Of a stretch of 64,000 nucleotides of DNA, positions 42,376 through 51,593 are shown piece by piece. The notes below the pieces were generated by a model. That model saw only the letters and a program-made list of their open reading frames with translations, was not told the origin of the DNA and did not search any database. Source of the stretch: Phycisphaerales bacterium (lineage in GTDB: Bacteria; Planctomycetota; Phycisphaerae; UBA1845); the NCBI GenBank assembly GCA_020852275.1, contig JADZBE010000007.1, forward strand, positions 310,001 to 374,000, written 5' to 3'. Numbering within the stretch: position 1 is the first letter of the stretch; every line of letters begins with the position of its first letter. The position numbers and the translations under genes were made by a program.

Positions 42376-45132
42376 TCATCGCCTGGCGAATGCATAGAGG
42401 TCTCCCGCCACGTCCAGTTCGATTCGATCCCCCGGCGCGAACTCCCCCGCGAGCATTCTGCGCGCCAGCGGGTTTTCGATTTCCTGCTGGATCAGGCGCT
42501 TGAGCGGTCGAGCGCCGTAGGCCGGGTCGTAGCCGTCGGAGGCGAGTTTGCGGCGGGCGGCGTCGGTGAGAGTGAGCGTGATCTCACGCGCAAGCAGACG
42601 TTGCTGGAGGTGGCGGAGCTGGATGTCCACGATGCGCGCGAGGTCTTCCCGCGTGAGGCGGTGGAAGATGATGGTTTCGTCGATGCGGTTGAGGAACTCC
42701 GGACGGAAGTGCTGCTTGAGGACTTCCTTGACTTTCATTTCGATTTCGATGTCGGGGACGGAGTCTTCGTCTGTCGCCGGGGAGGATTCGGGGTGTGATG
42801 AGTCGCGCGGGCTGAAGTCCGCGGCTCGGGAACCTGCTTCCTCACGGTCGCGGTGCGAGTGGGAGGAACTCGCTCCCTTACGGTCGCGGCTCGGTTCAGA
42901 ACGGCTCGGAGAGCCGTGCCACCGGGTGGCCATGCGAGCGATGTATTCGCTGCCGATGTTGCTGGTCATGGCGATGAGGGTGTTCTTGAAGTCCACGACG
43001 CGTCCGTGGCCGTCGGTGAGGCGGCCGTCGTCGAGCACCTGGAGCAGCACGTTGAAGACGTCGCGGTGCGCCTTCTCCACTTCGTCAAAGAGGATCACGC
43101 AGTAGGGCCGGCGGTGAACGGCTTCCGTCAACATGCCGCCTTCCTCGTATCCCACGTATCCAGGCGGCGCGCCGATGAGCCGCGCGACGGCGTGCTGCTC
43201 CATGAACTCGCTCATGTCGATGCGGACGAACGCGGCCTCGTCGTCGAAGAGGAACTCCGCCAGCGCCTTGCACAACTCGGTCTTGCCCACGCCGGTGGGA
43301 CCGAGGAAGAGGAATGAACCGACCGGGCGGTTGGGGTCGCCCAGTCCGGCGCGTGAGCGGCGCACGGCGTCCGAGACGGCCCGCACGGCTTCCTCCTGGC
43401 CGACGAGGCGCTCGTGCAGGCGCTCCTCCATGTGAACGAGCTTCTGCTTCTCGCCTTCCATGAGGCGGGTGACGGGCACGCCGGTCCACTTGCTGACCAC
43501 TTCGGCGATTTCCTCCGCGGTGACTTCCTCGCGCAGCAGCGCCTGCCCGCTGCGGTGCAGCTCCGCGAGCTTCGATTCGCGCGCTTTCAGATCGCGCTCC
43601 AGCTGCGGAATCTCGCCGCGCTCCAGCTTCGCGGCCTCGCCCCAGTCGTAGCGGCGGCGCGCCGCGTCGAGGTCGGTCTGCTTGCGGGCGAGTTCTTCCT
43701 TGATGGCCTTAATCCCCGCGATGGCGTCCTTCTCGCTCTGCCACTGCGTCTTGAGGCGGTTGAACTCCTCCTTCTGCTCCGCAAGCTCTTTTTCAGTCTG
43801 GCGAAGCTGCTTGCGGCTGGCGTCGTCCTTCTCCTTCTTCAACGCTTCGCGCTCGATTTCAAGCTGCATGATGCGCCGGTGCAGGGCATCAACTTCCGCC
43901 GGCATGGAATCATTCTCGATGCGCAGACGCGAGGCGGCTTCGTCGATGAGGTCGATCGCCTTGTCCGGCAGGTGGCGATCGGCGATGTAGCGATGGGAGA
44001 GCGTGGCGGCGGCGACGAGCGCGGCATCCTGAATGCGCACGCCGTGGTGCGTGTCATAGCGCTGCTTGAGACCGCGGAGGATGGCGATCGTGTCTTCGAC
44101 GGTAGGCTCGGTGACGTAGAGGGTCTGGAAGCGGCGCTCCAGCGCCTTGTCCTTCTCGACGTGCTTGCGATACTCATCGAGCGTCGTGGCGCCGATGCAG
44201 CGCAGCTCCCCGCGGGCCAGCGCGGGCTTGAGCAGATTGCCCGCGTCCATCGAGCCTTCGGCCTTGCCCGCCCCGACCACGGTGTGCAACTCGTCGATGA
44301 AGAGGATGACGCGACCGTCGGACTCAACCACCTCGCGCACCACGGCCTTGAGACGCTCCTCGAATTCGCCCCGGTACTTGGCGCCGGCGATCAAGGCTCC
44401 CATATCCAGCGCAACCACGCGCTTTTCTTTCAGGACTTCCGGCACGTCGCCCGCGAGGATGCGCTGGGCGAGACCCTCGACAATCGCCGTCTTGCCCACG
44501 CCCGGCTCGCCGACGAGCACGGGGTTGTTCTTCGTCCGCCGGGCGAGGACCTGCATCACGCGTCGGATTTCGTCGTCACGTCCGATCACGGGGTCGAGCT
44601 TGCCCTGCCTTGCCATCTGCACCAGATCCCGCCCATATCGCAACAGCGCTTCGTAGGTGGCTTCGGGATCCTGTGTGTTCACGGAGGCCGAGCCGCGGAT
44701 GTCCTTCATGGCTGCCAGGAGGTCCGCCCGCTTCACGGCGCAGAGCTTCAGCAGCTCACTTGCCTCGCCTGGGGTCTCAACGAGCGCCAAGAGCAGGTGC
44801 TCCACGGAGACATATTGGTCCTTCAGCCGAGCGGCCTCTTTTTCGGCGGTGGCCAGCACATCCAGGAAACCGCGTGAAGGAGCGAGCGAGCCGCCCGTCA
44901 TTCGCGGCAGGCGGGCAAGCTCCGCGCCGAGCAACGCTCGGACTTGTGAGACGGAAGTGCCGACGCGCTCGAGCATCGAGACGGCGATGCCCCGCTCGCC
45001 GGCGTCAGACTCGCCCATCAGCGCGCAGAGCAGGTGGAGCGGGGTCAGCTCCGGGTGGCCGGCGGAGCGGGCTTGCTGCTCGGCGCTTTGAATCGTTGCC
45101 GTTGCTCGGACCGTGCATCGTTCGAGGTTCAT
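42376..45132 (-). CDS. clpB: ClpB disaggregase with repeat-encoded insert
   Basis: A 918-aa AAA+ chaperone that, with DnaK, pulls apart protein aggregates. Two Clp N-repeats (about 1-145) precede AAA-1 (Walker [11 protein letters not shown] near 200), a full ClpB-type middle coiled coil (about 390-520, [17 protein letters not shown] on), and AAA-2 ([19 protein letters not shown], later TSNIGSEYI and [11 protein letters not shown]). ATG 45132 (MNLERCTV) is chosen; the frame is open to 45186. Between the AAA-2 sensor region and [10 protein letters not shown] it carries about 45 extra residues rich in Ser, Arg, Asp and Pro, encoded by four copies of repeats found between genes elsewhere (42804-42920). 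Family length is about 860-870 aa. Confidence 0.95.
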   Translation of the reverse strand: MNLERCTVRATATIQSAEQQARSAGHPELTPLHLLCALMGESDAGERGIAVSMLERVGTSVSQVRALLGAELARLPRMTGGSLAPSRGFLDVLATAEKEAARLKDQYVSVEHLLLALVETPGEASELLKLCAVKRADLLAAMKDIRGSASVNTQDPEATYEALLRYGRDLVQMARQGKLDPVIGRDDEIRRVMQVLARRTKNNPVLVGEPGVGKTAIVEGLAQRILAGDVPEVLKEKRVVALDMGALIAGAKYRGEFEERLKAVVREVVESDGRVILFIDELHTVVGAGKAEGSMDAGNLLKPALARGELRCIGATTLDEYRKHVEKDKALERRFQTLYVTEPTVEDTIAILRGLKQRYDTHHGVRIQDAALVAAATLSHRYIADRHLPDKAIDLIDEAASRLRIENDSMPAEVDALHRRIMQLEIEREALKKEKDDASRKQLRQTEKELAEQKEEFNRLKTQWQSEKDAIAGIKAIKEELARKQTDLDAARRRYDWGEAAKLERGEIPQLERDLKARESKLAELHRSGQALLREEVTAEEIAEVVSKWTGVPVTRLMEGEKQKLVHMEERLHERLVGQEEAVRAVSDAVRRSRAGLGDPNRPVGSFLFLGPTGVGKTELCKALAEFLFDDEAAFVRIDMSEFMEQHAVARLIGAPPGYVGYEEGGMLTEAVHRRPYCVILFDEVEKAHRDVFNVLLQVLDDGRLTDGHGRVVDFKNTLIAMTSNIGSEYIARMATRWHGSPSRSEPSRDRKGASSSHSHRDREEAGSRAADFSPRDSSHPESSPATDEDSVPDIEIEMKVKEVLKQHFRPEFLNRIDETIIFHRLTREDLARIVDIQLRHLQQRLLAREITLTLTDAARRKLASDGYDPAYGARPLKRLIQQEIENPLARRMLAGEFAPGDRIELDVAGDLYAFARR
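42804..42920. repeat. Block of four dispersed phrases inside clpB
   Basis: In order on the plus strand: GGGCTGAAGTCCGCGGCTCG (42804-42828), CCTCACGGTCGCGGTGCG (about 42840-42857), CCCTTACGGTCGCGGCTCGG (42874-42893) and the hairpin ACGGCTC-gga-GAGCCGT-GCCACC (42901-42922). All have counterparts outside clpB: in metH (60475), in spacers (18850, 48915, 42110) and in other hairpin copies. Confidence 0.85.
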
Positions 45133-45540
45133 GCGGTTCCCCATGCCCCACTGGTAGCGGTGGGCGTCAAGGAGACAAGCGGGCAACCTTCGTGCCGGGG
45201 CGCCAATCGCAGTATAAGTGGTTGTCTTACAAAGCGTTATGTGGGTTCAAGTGCGGGAGGGGGAGTCATGGCGAACTGACGAAACGGCATGGCATGTCCA
45301 GCTTCAAGGATCGCGCTCTTCATTCCCGCGCAGGCGGGAATCCAGCTTCGTCACCCCCGCGAAGGCGGGAATCCAGCGATACCTTGAGAAGAGCCACGAA
45401 TCCAGTGGTGCTTCCGGGGTGACTGGACGCCCGCCGGCGCGGGGGTGACGGGCCCTATGTCTGGTTTGGATTTCCACCGCGAACCGCCAAGAGAAGGTGG
45501 AAGGGTTTGCGCGGCTTTTCAGCAGGGATTCAGCGTGGGA
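45133..45540. other. Spacer with composite element copy 4
   Basis: 408 bp upstream of clpB and downstream of the ABC-2 permease. The element takes 45320-45477. The clpB promoter should lie at 45133-45300; a CIRCE or heat-shock sigma site was not recognised. Confidence 0.5.
45320..45477. repeat. Composite palindromic element, copy 4 (expanded)
   Basis: CATTCCCGCGCAGGCGGGAA, an extra ACCCCCGCGAAGGCGGGAAT arm, a spacer, CGCCCGCCGGCGCGGGGG, GTGACGGG, and tail TGGTTTGGATTTCCA. It has one more arm than the other copies, as if a partial duplication had occurred. Confidence 0.75.
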
Positions 45541-46518
45541 TCAGCCCACTTCGCGCCGGTTGAACATCGCGATGCCGAGGCTTACGAACGCGGCAGTTAT
45601 CAGCGAGCTGTAGGCGAAGGCGTAGAGGAGGTAACCCCCGGTCACGGTTGTCTCCGCTTTTTCCGCGAAAAGTCCGTCAATCACCCAGAATGGGCTGAGG
45701 TTCGGAACTACGTGGTACAACCAAGCTGCGAGCTGGGACTTTTCGGCGTACTGACCGAAGGCGTAGTCGGCGATCACCGCCATGCAGACGAACAGGACGC
45801 AGATGGTCAGCGTCATGAGCTGCCCGAAGCGGGTCGAGGCCGCGGTTGCGACGGCCGCGAGCATGAGGTTGAACAGCAGAACCAGGAGGGTGGCGATCAT
45901 CACCTGCCCTCCCGGAAAGTTGGACGCGAACGGGATGGCGTTCCACTTCTCATCAAAAAACGCCACGAGCACCAAGGAGCAAGTGAGGGCGGGGGTGGTC
46001 AGCACGAGCGCGGAAAGCGGGAAGTCCTTGCCGTAGAAATAGTTAGCGAACCCGGCCAGCGCGAGCGGGACGATGACTCCCAACCCTCCAAAGAGCAGGA
46101 CCGGCATGTCCCAAGGTTGCGCCGTGGTCTGCATGACCCCATGTCTTTGGGCAAGGAGGAAAACCAGGGTATTGAGGTAATGTGCCAGCAGGATCGCCCC
46201 GAGCAACCCGGCGAATTTCCCCAGCAGGAAGACGGGCCTGCCCACCGGCTTGGACACCACGGTCAAGACGGTCTTGTTCTCAATCTCCCGGCTGAGGACG
46301 CCGGTGGCGCTGAAGGAAGCCAAGAACAATCCGCTCAGCAGGAGCGTAGAAAGACCTAGCTCCAGGAGGAGTTTGTTGTCGTCGCTCATGGTGAACGCCG
46401 CCAGGGAGACGTTGAAGATCAGCATGAGGGCGGTGCAGATCAGCAGGACCCCGTAGATGGGCTGCCGGACCGTTTCGAGAAACGACACTCTGGCGATGGA
46501 TAGAAAACGTGTGAACAT
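45541..46518 (-). CDS. ABC-2 type permease
   Basis: A 325-aa polytopic membrane protein of the ABC-2/NosY-like permease type. It starts MFTRFLSIARVSFLETVRQPIYGVLL, a typical cytoplasmic-helix entry, with LLSGLFLASFSATGVLSREIENKTVLTVVSKPVGRPVFLLGKFAG, the conserved amphipathic stretch. Six membrane segments are visible. No ATPase gene is on its own strand; the nearest ATPase (51594) lies across the divergent promoter and already has its own permease. ATG 46518 preferred; the frame upstream is Arg-rich and low complexity. Confidence 0.78.
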   Translation of the reverse strand: MFTRFLSIARVSFLETVRQPIYGVLLICTALMLIFNVSLAAFTMSDDNKLLLELGLSTLLLSGLFLASFSATGVLSREIENKTVLTVVSKPVGRPVFLLGKFAGLLGAILLAHYLNTLVFLLAQRHGVMQTTAQPWDMPVLLFGGLGVIVPLALAGFANYFYGKDFPLSALVLTTPALTCSLVLVAFFDEKWNAIPFASNFPGGQVMIATLLVLLFNLMLAAVATAASTRFGQLMTLTICVLFVCMAVIADYAFGQYAEKSQLAAWLYHVVPNLSPFWVIDGLFAEKAETTVTGGYLLYAFAYSSLITAAFVSLGIAMFNRREVG

Positions 46519-46776
46519 CAGCGGTTCTGATCGAGTCGGCAGACGACCGGTCTGCTTGCGCGCCGGTTTCCGATGCGCTCCCGTCGTCCGCCGGGGATCG
46601 CGCCGGTGCGCGGTCTTGACGCCAAACGACTCCGCTTGGCAGCGTCCGCGGCGGATTGTAAGCTTCCGGGCTCGCGCCACAACCGGACGCAGGAGCGGAA
46701 CGCGGTCCCTCCATTAAGACGGTTGCCGCGCAGCAAGGGTTCGGGAATCCCCGACGATTTCGATGGGTTGACGTGC
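46519..46776. promoter_or_regulatory. Divergent promoter region of ABC permease and SPFH run
   Basis: 258 bp between divergent start codons. It must serve both directions; no unambiguous sigma boxes or operator palindromes were found by eye. Confidence 0.4.
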
Positions 46777-48876
46777 ATGATGCAGACAGCGGTGCCGAAA
46801 GACCGGCAGGCGACGCACAACGCGGTTCTCGGGCTGATCGCCCAGGCGATCGTGTTCGCCTGCCTGATGGGGGTTGCGTACTGGGCGAAGTCGGATGTGT
46901 GCTTTGCGGCCGCCCGGTTTGTCGCGCCGGGGCTGCTCATCTGGCTGTCGCTGATCCTGGTGTTCAAGCAGGTGCAGCGCGTCAACGCGGAGGCGCTGGA
47001 GGCGGAGGAGCTTCGCCGAGCGCGGACCAGCGGTGCGGACCCGGCGCTGTTCGAGATCGACGAGGAGGCGCTGCACATCGAGCGGCGCAAGTTCGCGGGG
47101 CTGATCCGCTGGCTGCTGCCCGGCGCGACGCTGGTCCTGGCGCTGGTGGGGATTCTCGGCTCCTTCCTCTACTGGACCTGGCCGTTTGCATCCGTTCCCG
47201 CCGCGGACCTTTTTCACAGGACGCTGAACCCGCTGCGGTGCGTGTGGTTTGTCGTGGCCGCGGGCTTGATTTGCCATTTCTTCCGCGCTCATGCGATCGG
47301 ATTGGCGCGGCAGCGCGAGTGGAGCCTGATGCGCGCGGGCGCGGCGTACATGGCCGGCTGCTCGATCGTCTGTGCCATTGCCATGCTGGGGATGGTGGTG
47401 TCGGAGCGAAGCTTCCCGTGGGTCGAGCCGCTGGCGGCGCAGATCATCCGCCTGCTGATGTTTCTGCTGGGCATCGAGTTTCTGGGCAATTTCATCGCGG
47501 ATTTCTACCGCCCGCGCACGCCCGGCGTGGTTCCGCGCCCGGCGTTCGACAGCCGTCTGCTGGGGCTGGTGACCGAGCCGGGCGGGATCGCCAAGTCGAT
47601 CGCCGACGCGATTAACTACCAGTTCGGCTTCGAAGTCAGCAAGACGTGGTTCTACCAGCTTCTGGCGGCGACGGTCCTTCCGCTCACGCTGGTGACGATG
47701 CTCTTTGTCGTGCTGCTGTCCAGCGTGGTCATCATCGACGCGGACGAAGCGGCCGTGATCGAGCGCTTCGGTCGGCGCGTTCACGCGGAAGGCGAGCAGC
47801 TCGGGCCGGGTTTTCACTGGAAGCTGCCTTGGCCTATCGAGACCGTCCGCCGCGCGCCGGTCAAACGACTCAGCACGCTGGTGGTGGGGGACGCGCCAAC
47901 GGAACCGGCCAAGTCGGAAGAGACAGGCCGCGAGAAGGCCGTCCTCTGGACGGAGGAGCATAAGTTTCAGGCGGAGATGCTGCTGATCGTCGGGCATTCG
48001 AGCAACGCCGAGAATCTGCCCACGTCCGCGGATGAGTCCGAGTCGCAGAAGGGCAAGAGCGTGGCGGTCAACGCGGTGATGGCCTCGGTGCCGATCCGCT
48101 ACCACATCACCGACCTGCACAAGTACCTCTACAGCTACGCGGAACCGGACCGCGTTCTGGAGTCGCTGGCGTTCCGCAAGCTTTCGGAAAGCGCCAGCCG
48201 GGTCGATCTGGAAACATTGATGGGTCCGGGGCGGCAGGCGTTCAACGACCGGCTTAAGGACGGGCTGCAGGCGGAAATCGACGCGTTCGGGCTGGGGATC
48301 AAGGTCGTGTTCTGCGGCGTCGAGAGCATCCATCCGCCCAACGAGGCCGGCGTCGCCAAGGCGTTTCAGGAGGTCATCGCCGCGGAGGGCAAGAAACTCG
48401 ACGCGATCCACACGGCCGAGGGAGAGGCAGAGCAGATTCTCACGGCCGTCGCCGGCAGCGTGGCGCGGGCGACGCTCGTGGATGAGGCCATCCAGGCGCG
48501 CGAGGTTATCGCCAAGCAGCCGGATGCGGATGCCAAGGCGCTGGCGGATGCCGAGGCGCGCGTGGAGCGGTTGCTGACGGGTGATCCGAGAACGGGACTT
48601 CCACCCATCGGCGGCGACTCGGCCGTGCGGCTTTCCATGGCTCGACTGCGGGCGCAGCAACGCCTGACGGATGCGGCGGCGAAAGCCTCGGCTTTTCCGA
48701 GTGAAGTTGCGGCCTACAAGGCTTCGCCAAGGCTGTATCAAACCCGGAAGGTGCTGGAAGTTCTTGAGGGACTGGACGGCGTCCGCAAGTATTTGATCGT
48801 GGGGGATCCGTCCAACTTTCTGTTCGAGTATGAGAACGTCGAGCCGACGAGGATCGATCTCGGGGAGAAGAACTGA
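46777..48876 (+). CDS. HflK-like SPFH protein with polytopic N-terminus
   Basis: A 699-aa protein. The N-terminal 320 residues contain about seven hydrophobic segments (for example AVLGLIAQAIVFACLMGVAYWA, LLPGATLVLALVGILGSFLY, LLAATVLPLTLVTMLFVVLL), far more than the single anchor of ordinary HflK. The SPFH/band-7 domain follows: DADEAAVIERFGRRVH..GPGFHWKLPWPIETVRR. A coiled region comes next, ending near 690 (YLIVGDPSNFLFEYENVEPTRIDL). SPFH proteins form ring-like membrane cages; HflK and HflC modulate the FtsH protease, which is not in this window. First of a six-gene co-directional run. Start ATG 46777 or 46780. Confidence 0.82.
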   Translation: MMQTAVPKDRQATHNAVLGLIAQAIVFACLMGVAYWAKSDVCFAAARFVAPGLLIWLSLILVFKQVQRVNAEALEAEELRRARTSGADPALFEIDEEALHIERRKFAGLIRWLLPGATLVLALVGILGSFLYWTWPFASVPAADLFHRTLNPLRCVWFVVAAGLICHFFRAHAIGLARQREWSLMRAGAAYMAGCSIVCAIAMLGMVVSERSFPWVEPLAAQIIRLLMFLLGIEFLGNFIADFYRPRTPGVVPRPAFDSRLLGLVTEPGGIAKSIADAINYQFGFEVSKTWFYQLLAATVLPLTLVTMLFVVLLSSVVIIDADEAAVIERFGRRVHAEGEQLGPGFHWKLPWPIETVRRAPVKRLSTLVVGDAPTEPAKSEETGREKAVLWTEEHKFQAEMLLIVGHSSNAENLPTSADESESQKGKSVAVNAVMASVPIRYHITDLHKYLYSYAEPDRVLESLAFRKLSESASRVDLETLMGPGRQAFNDRLKDGLQAEIDAFGLGIKVVFCGVESIHPPNEAGVAKAFQEVIAAEGKKLDAIHTAEGEAEQILTAVAGSVARATLVDEAIQAREVIAKQPDADAKALADAEARVERLLTGDPRTGLPPIGGDSAVRLSMARLRAQQRLTDAAAKASAFPSEVAAYKASPRLYQTRKVLEVLEGLDGVRKYLIVGDPSNFLFEYENVEPTRIDLGEKN

Positions 48877-48880
48877 CAGT

Positions 48881-48951
48881 CTGTTGCAGTACCCGCGTGT
48901 TCGGGGGGGAATCCCTCGCTCCCTCACGGTCGCGGCTCAGATGTGCAACAG
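48881..48951. repeat. 71-bp module with inverted ends and phrase repeat
   Basis: CTGTTGCA (48881-48888) and its reverse complement TGCAACAG (48944-48951) frame a copy of the CCCTCACGGTCGCGGCTCAG phrase (48921-48940). It lies in the gap between the first two SPFH genes, four bases after the stop. Confidence 0.6.
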
Positions 48952-49060
48952 CGTCTGAGGCGTGGCAGCGGGCGCCGCGGACCGGCGGGTGCCGGGGAGT
49001 TCGAAGTCTGAAGCGGTCGCGCGACGAGAAATCGCGACGCATGTTTGGAGACGTGAACGG

Positions 49061-50104
49061 ATGAAACGACTGCCAACCTACATCGCGGTTGCGGTGCTGG
49101 TGCTCGTCTTGGGCACGTACATGTGTACGTTCCAGGTGCGCTCGACCGAAGTGGCGATTCTCAAGCTCTTTGGCCGACCCACGGGAGAGCCGATCGCCAC
49201 GGCGGGGCTGAAGTGGAAGCTCCCCTGGCCGATCCACAGCGTCGTGACGTACGACAGCCGCAAACGTGTCCTCGAGGACAAGACCGAGGAGACGAGTACG
49301 CGCGACGGCAAGAACGTCATCCTCACGACCTACACGATCTGGCGCATCTCCGATCCGCGCAAGTTCCATGAGAACTTCCAGGTGGAGGAGAACGGCGTGA
49401 AGGAGCTGCGGTCTTCGATCCAGACGATGAAGAACGCCGAAGTCGGGCAGCGGGATTTTTCCGAGTTCGTATCCGTCGGCGAAGGCGCGACGGCTCCCGC
49501 CGCGCCGGGCAGCGCCCCGGAATCCGGCGCACCCGAAAGCTCGCTCCGCACGATCGAGCGATCGATCCTGGCGCGGATTCAGGCGGTGGACCAGGACTAC
49601 GGCCTGGAGGTCGTCGAGTTCGGCATCAAGAAACTGGGTCTGCCGCAGTCGGTGACCAGCTCGATTTTCGGCAGCATGAAGTCGGCCCAGGAAAGCAAGG
49701 CCGGCATCTACACCACGGCAGGCGAAGCCCAGGCGCGGGACATTCACGCGAAGGCGGAAGCCGCGAAGGAGCGGATTCTGTCAGTGGTCACCGCGAAAGT
49801 CTCGCGCATCGAGGCCGAGGGCCAGAAGAAGGTCAACGAGTATTACACGCTGTTCAACGAGCATCCAGAGCTGCGGATATTCCTTGACAATATTCGCGCG
49901 CTGAAGAAGGCGCTGGCGACGCGGACGACGCTGATCTTCGACACCAACGGGCTGCCGTTCAGCGTGATGGTGCCGGAGGGGCGCGAGGCGGCGATGCGCG
50001 GCGATGCAGAGCCGGCCCTGCCGACGCCGCGAGATGTCAGCGGGGGCGCGGGGGCTTCGGCGGAGCAGGCGCCGGGTGAAGCAGGGTCCGGTTCGAGGGG
50101 ATGA
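49061..50104 (+). CDS. HflC-like SPFH protein
   Basis: A 347-aa protein with one N-terminal membrane anchor (IAVAVLVLVLGTYMCTF, about 7-24) followed by the SPFH domain: VRSTEVAILKLFGRPTGEPIATAGLKWKLPWPIHSVVTYDSR. Helical C-terminal half with an Ala/Glu-rich coiled coil (AGEAQARDIHAKAEAAKERIL) typical of HflC. A Pro/Ala/Gly insert near residues 145-160 and a low-complexity tail end the protein. ATG 49061 follows GGAGACGTGAACGG. Likely partner of the preceding HflK-like protein. Confidence 0.85.
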   Translation: MKRLPTYIAVAVLVLVLGTYMCTFQVRSTEVAILKLFGRPTGEPIATAGLKWKLPWPIHSVVTYDSRKRVLEDKTEETSTRDGKNVILTTYTIWRISDPRKFHENFQVEENGVKELRSSIQTMKNAEVGQRDFSEFVSVGEGATAPAAPGSAPESGAPESSLRTIERSILARIQAVDQDYGLEVVEFGIKKLGLPQSVTSSIFGSMKSAQESKAGIYTTAGEAQARDIHAKAEAAKERILSVVTAKVSRIEAEGQKKVNEYYTLFNEHPELRIFLDNIRALKKALATRTTLIFDTNGLPFSVMVPEGREAAMRGDAEPALPTPRDVSGGAGASAEQAPGEAGSGSRG

Positions 50105-50110
50105 AGCACG

Positions 50111-51463
50111 ATGCCGCAGCACGATCACGACCATCCTCACGATCACGACCATGACCACGTGCACGACCACGGTCAGGGGCTGGGTCTCTTCGAGCATTAC
50201 CACGGCCCCGCCGGCGAGCCGGGCGACGCGGACCTGCCGCTCGATGCGGCGAACCAGTCGCTGGCCGACGCGCTGCACCAGAGCTTTCGCATCCTGAAGG
50301 GGATCATGGTGCTGCTGGTGGTCTTCTACCTCGGCTCGGGCATCCGCTTCATCGAGCCGACGGAAGAAGCGGTCGTGTTCCGGTTTGGCGAGCTGCTGCC
50401 CACGGCGCATGCCTCCGGGGCGCTGTTCGCCTGGCCGTTTCCGGTGGACGAAGTGGTTCGCCTTCCGGTGCGCCAGTCCAGCGACATCATCATCGACAGC
50501 CATATGCTGTGGCTCTCGGATGACGACAAGTCGAAGGGGCTGAAGTTTGTGGATCGCGGGCACGAGGGGCTGGACCCGAACCGCGACGGGGCGCTGCTCA
50601 CCGGCGATAAGGGGCTGGTGCACATTCAATGGGTGGTGACGTACAAGATCACAGACCTCGTGGAGTACATCCGCAACCTGCACGGAAAGAAGATGGCGCC
50701 TGCGGAGGAGCTGATCCGCGTGCTGGTGGAGAACGCGGGGGTTGAGGTGGCGTCGGGCATGAAGACCGAGGAGGTGTACCGCGAGCGGCTCGACGACGTG
50801 TGCGCGAAGGTCAAGGCGCTGGTGAACGCGAGGCTTGCGTCGCTGGCGACCGGCATGACGTTGACGCAGGTGAAAGCACCGGTGTCGATCGTGCCGGTTC
50901 AAGTCCGTGGGGCGTTCGAGGAAACGCAGCAGGCGGAAAACAACAAGGTGAAGCTCGTGCAGGATGCGCAGAAAGCGCGCACCGAGATGCTCAGCAACGC
51001 CGCCGGCCGCGTCTTCGAGGACATCCTGGCGGTGCTGGAGCGGAAGGACATCAGCGACGCAACGGGCGACACGGCGGCCGCGGCGAAGCTGGAGAGCGAG
51101 CTGGACCGGCTTCTGACCAGCGACGCGGCGGGAGAGGCGGGGCAGCGGATCAAGGCGGCCAGCGCGCATTACTCGACGCTCGTCGGCGAGCTGGAGGGCG
51201 ACCTGGGGCTGTACCGCTCCCTGCTGCCGGAGTTCAAGCGCAATCCCCGGCTGTTGTTTGAGCGCCTGTGGGACGAGACGCGCAACGAGCTGCTCAGCAA
51301 CCGCGAGGTCGTGAAGATCTACCGCCCCGCGGGCCTGGCACAGATGCGCATCCGCATCGGACCGGATCCGCAGCAGAAGAAACTGGACGAGATCGAGTCC
51401 AACATCAAGAAGATCGGCGGCAAGCCTCCTGAGTTTCACGCGGTGGACACGGGGTTTGAGTAG
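50111..51463 (+). CDS. Third SPFH protein with His-rich N-terminus
   Basis: A 450-aa SPFH-domain protein (HflK-like). The first 21 residues are an alternating His/Asp tract with nine His, as in metal-binding tails of zinc and nickel transporters. A membrane anchor (ILKGIMVLLVVFYLGSGI, about 62-80) leads into the band-7 domain IEPTEEAVVFRFGELLPTAHASGALFAWPFPVDEVVRLPVRQ. Helical part with Gln/Glu/Ala-rich coils follows (about 265-400). Starts 6 bp after the HflC-like stop, so same operon. It also has a longer domain region than HflC, with insert GLKFVDRGHEGLDPNRDGALLTGDKG. Confidence 0.82.
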   Translation: MPQHDHDHPHDHDHDHVHDHGQGLGLFEHYHGPAGEPGDADLPLDAANQSLADALHQSFRILKGIMVLLVVFYLGSGIRFIEPTEEAVVFRFGELLPTAHASGALFAWPFPVDEVVRLPVRQSSDIIIDSHMLWLSDDDKSKGLKFVDRGHEGLDPNRDGALLTGDKGLVHIQWVVTYKITDLVEYIRNLHGKKMAPAEELIRVLVENAGVEVASGMKTEEVYRERLDDVCAKVKALVNARLASLATGMTLTQVKAPVSIVPVQVRGAFEETQQAENNKVKLVQDAQKARTEMLSNAAGRVFEDILAVLERKDISDATGDTAAAAKLESELDRLLTSDAAGEAGQRIKAASAHYSTLVGELEGDLGLYRSLLPEFKRNPRLLFERLWDETRNELLSNREVVKIYRPAGLAQMRIRIGPDPQQKKLDEIESNIKKIGGKPPEFHAVDTGFE

Positions 51464-51593
51464 GGCCCGCGTGCGGCTCCTTTGCCCCTGGGTTGAGCTG
51501 GGAGGCGGGGCGAGTTTTCCGCGGCGAAGCTGTCTCTTTTTTGCCCTCCTTGGCAGAGCGGGGGCGCTTCTCGGCGGGTGAGACGCGTTTGAG

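Noticed and set aside
43414-44877. 487-aa plus-strand frame opposite clpB
   Set aside because: Antisense shadow of a certain gene; no motif and no ribosome-binding site.
45133-45320. CIRCE or heat-shock promoter upstream of clpB
   Set aside because: Looked for the 9-nt inverted CIRCE arms and found none.
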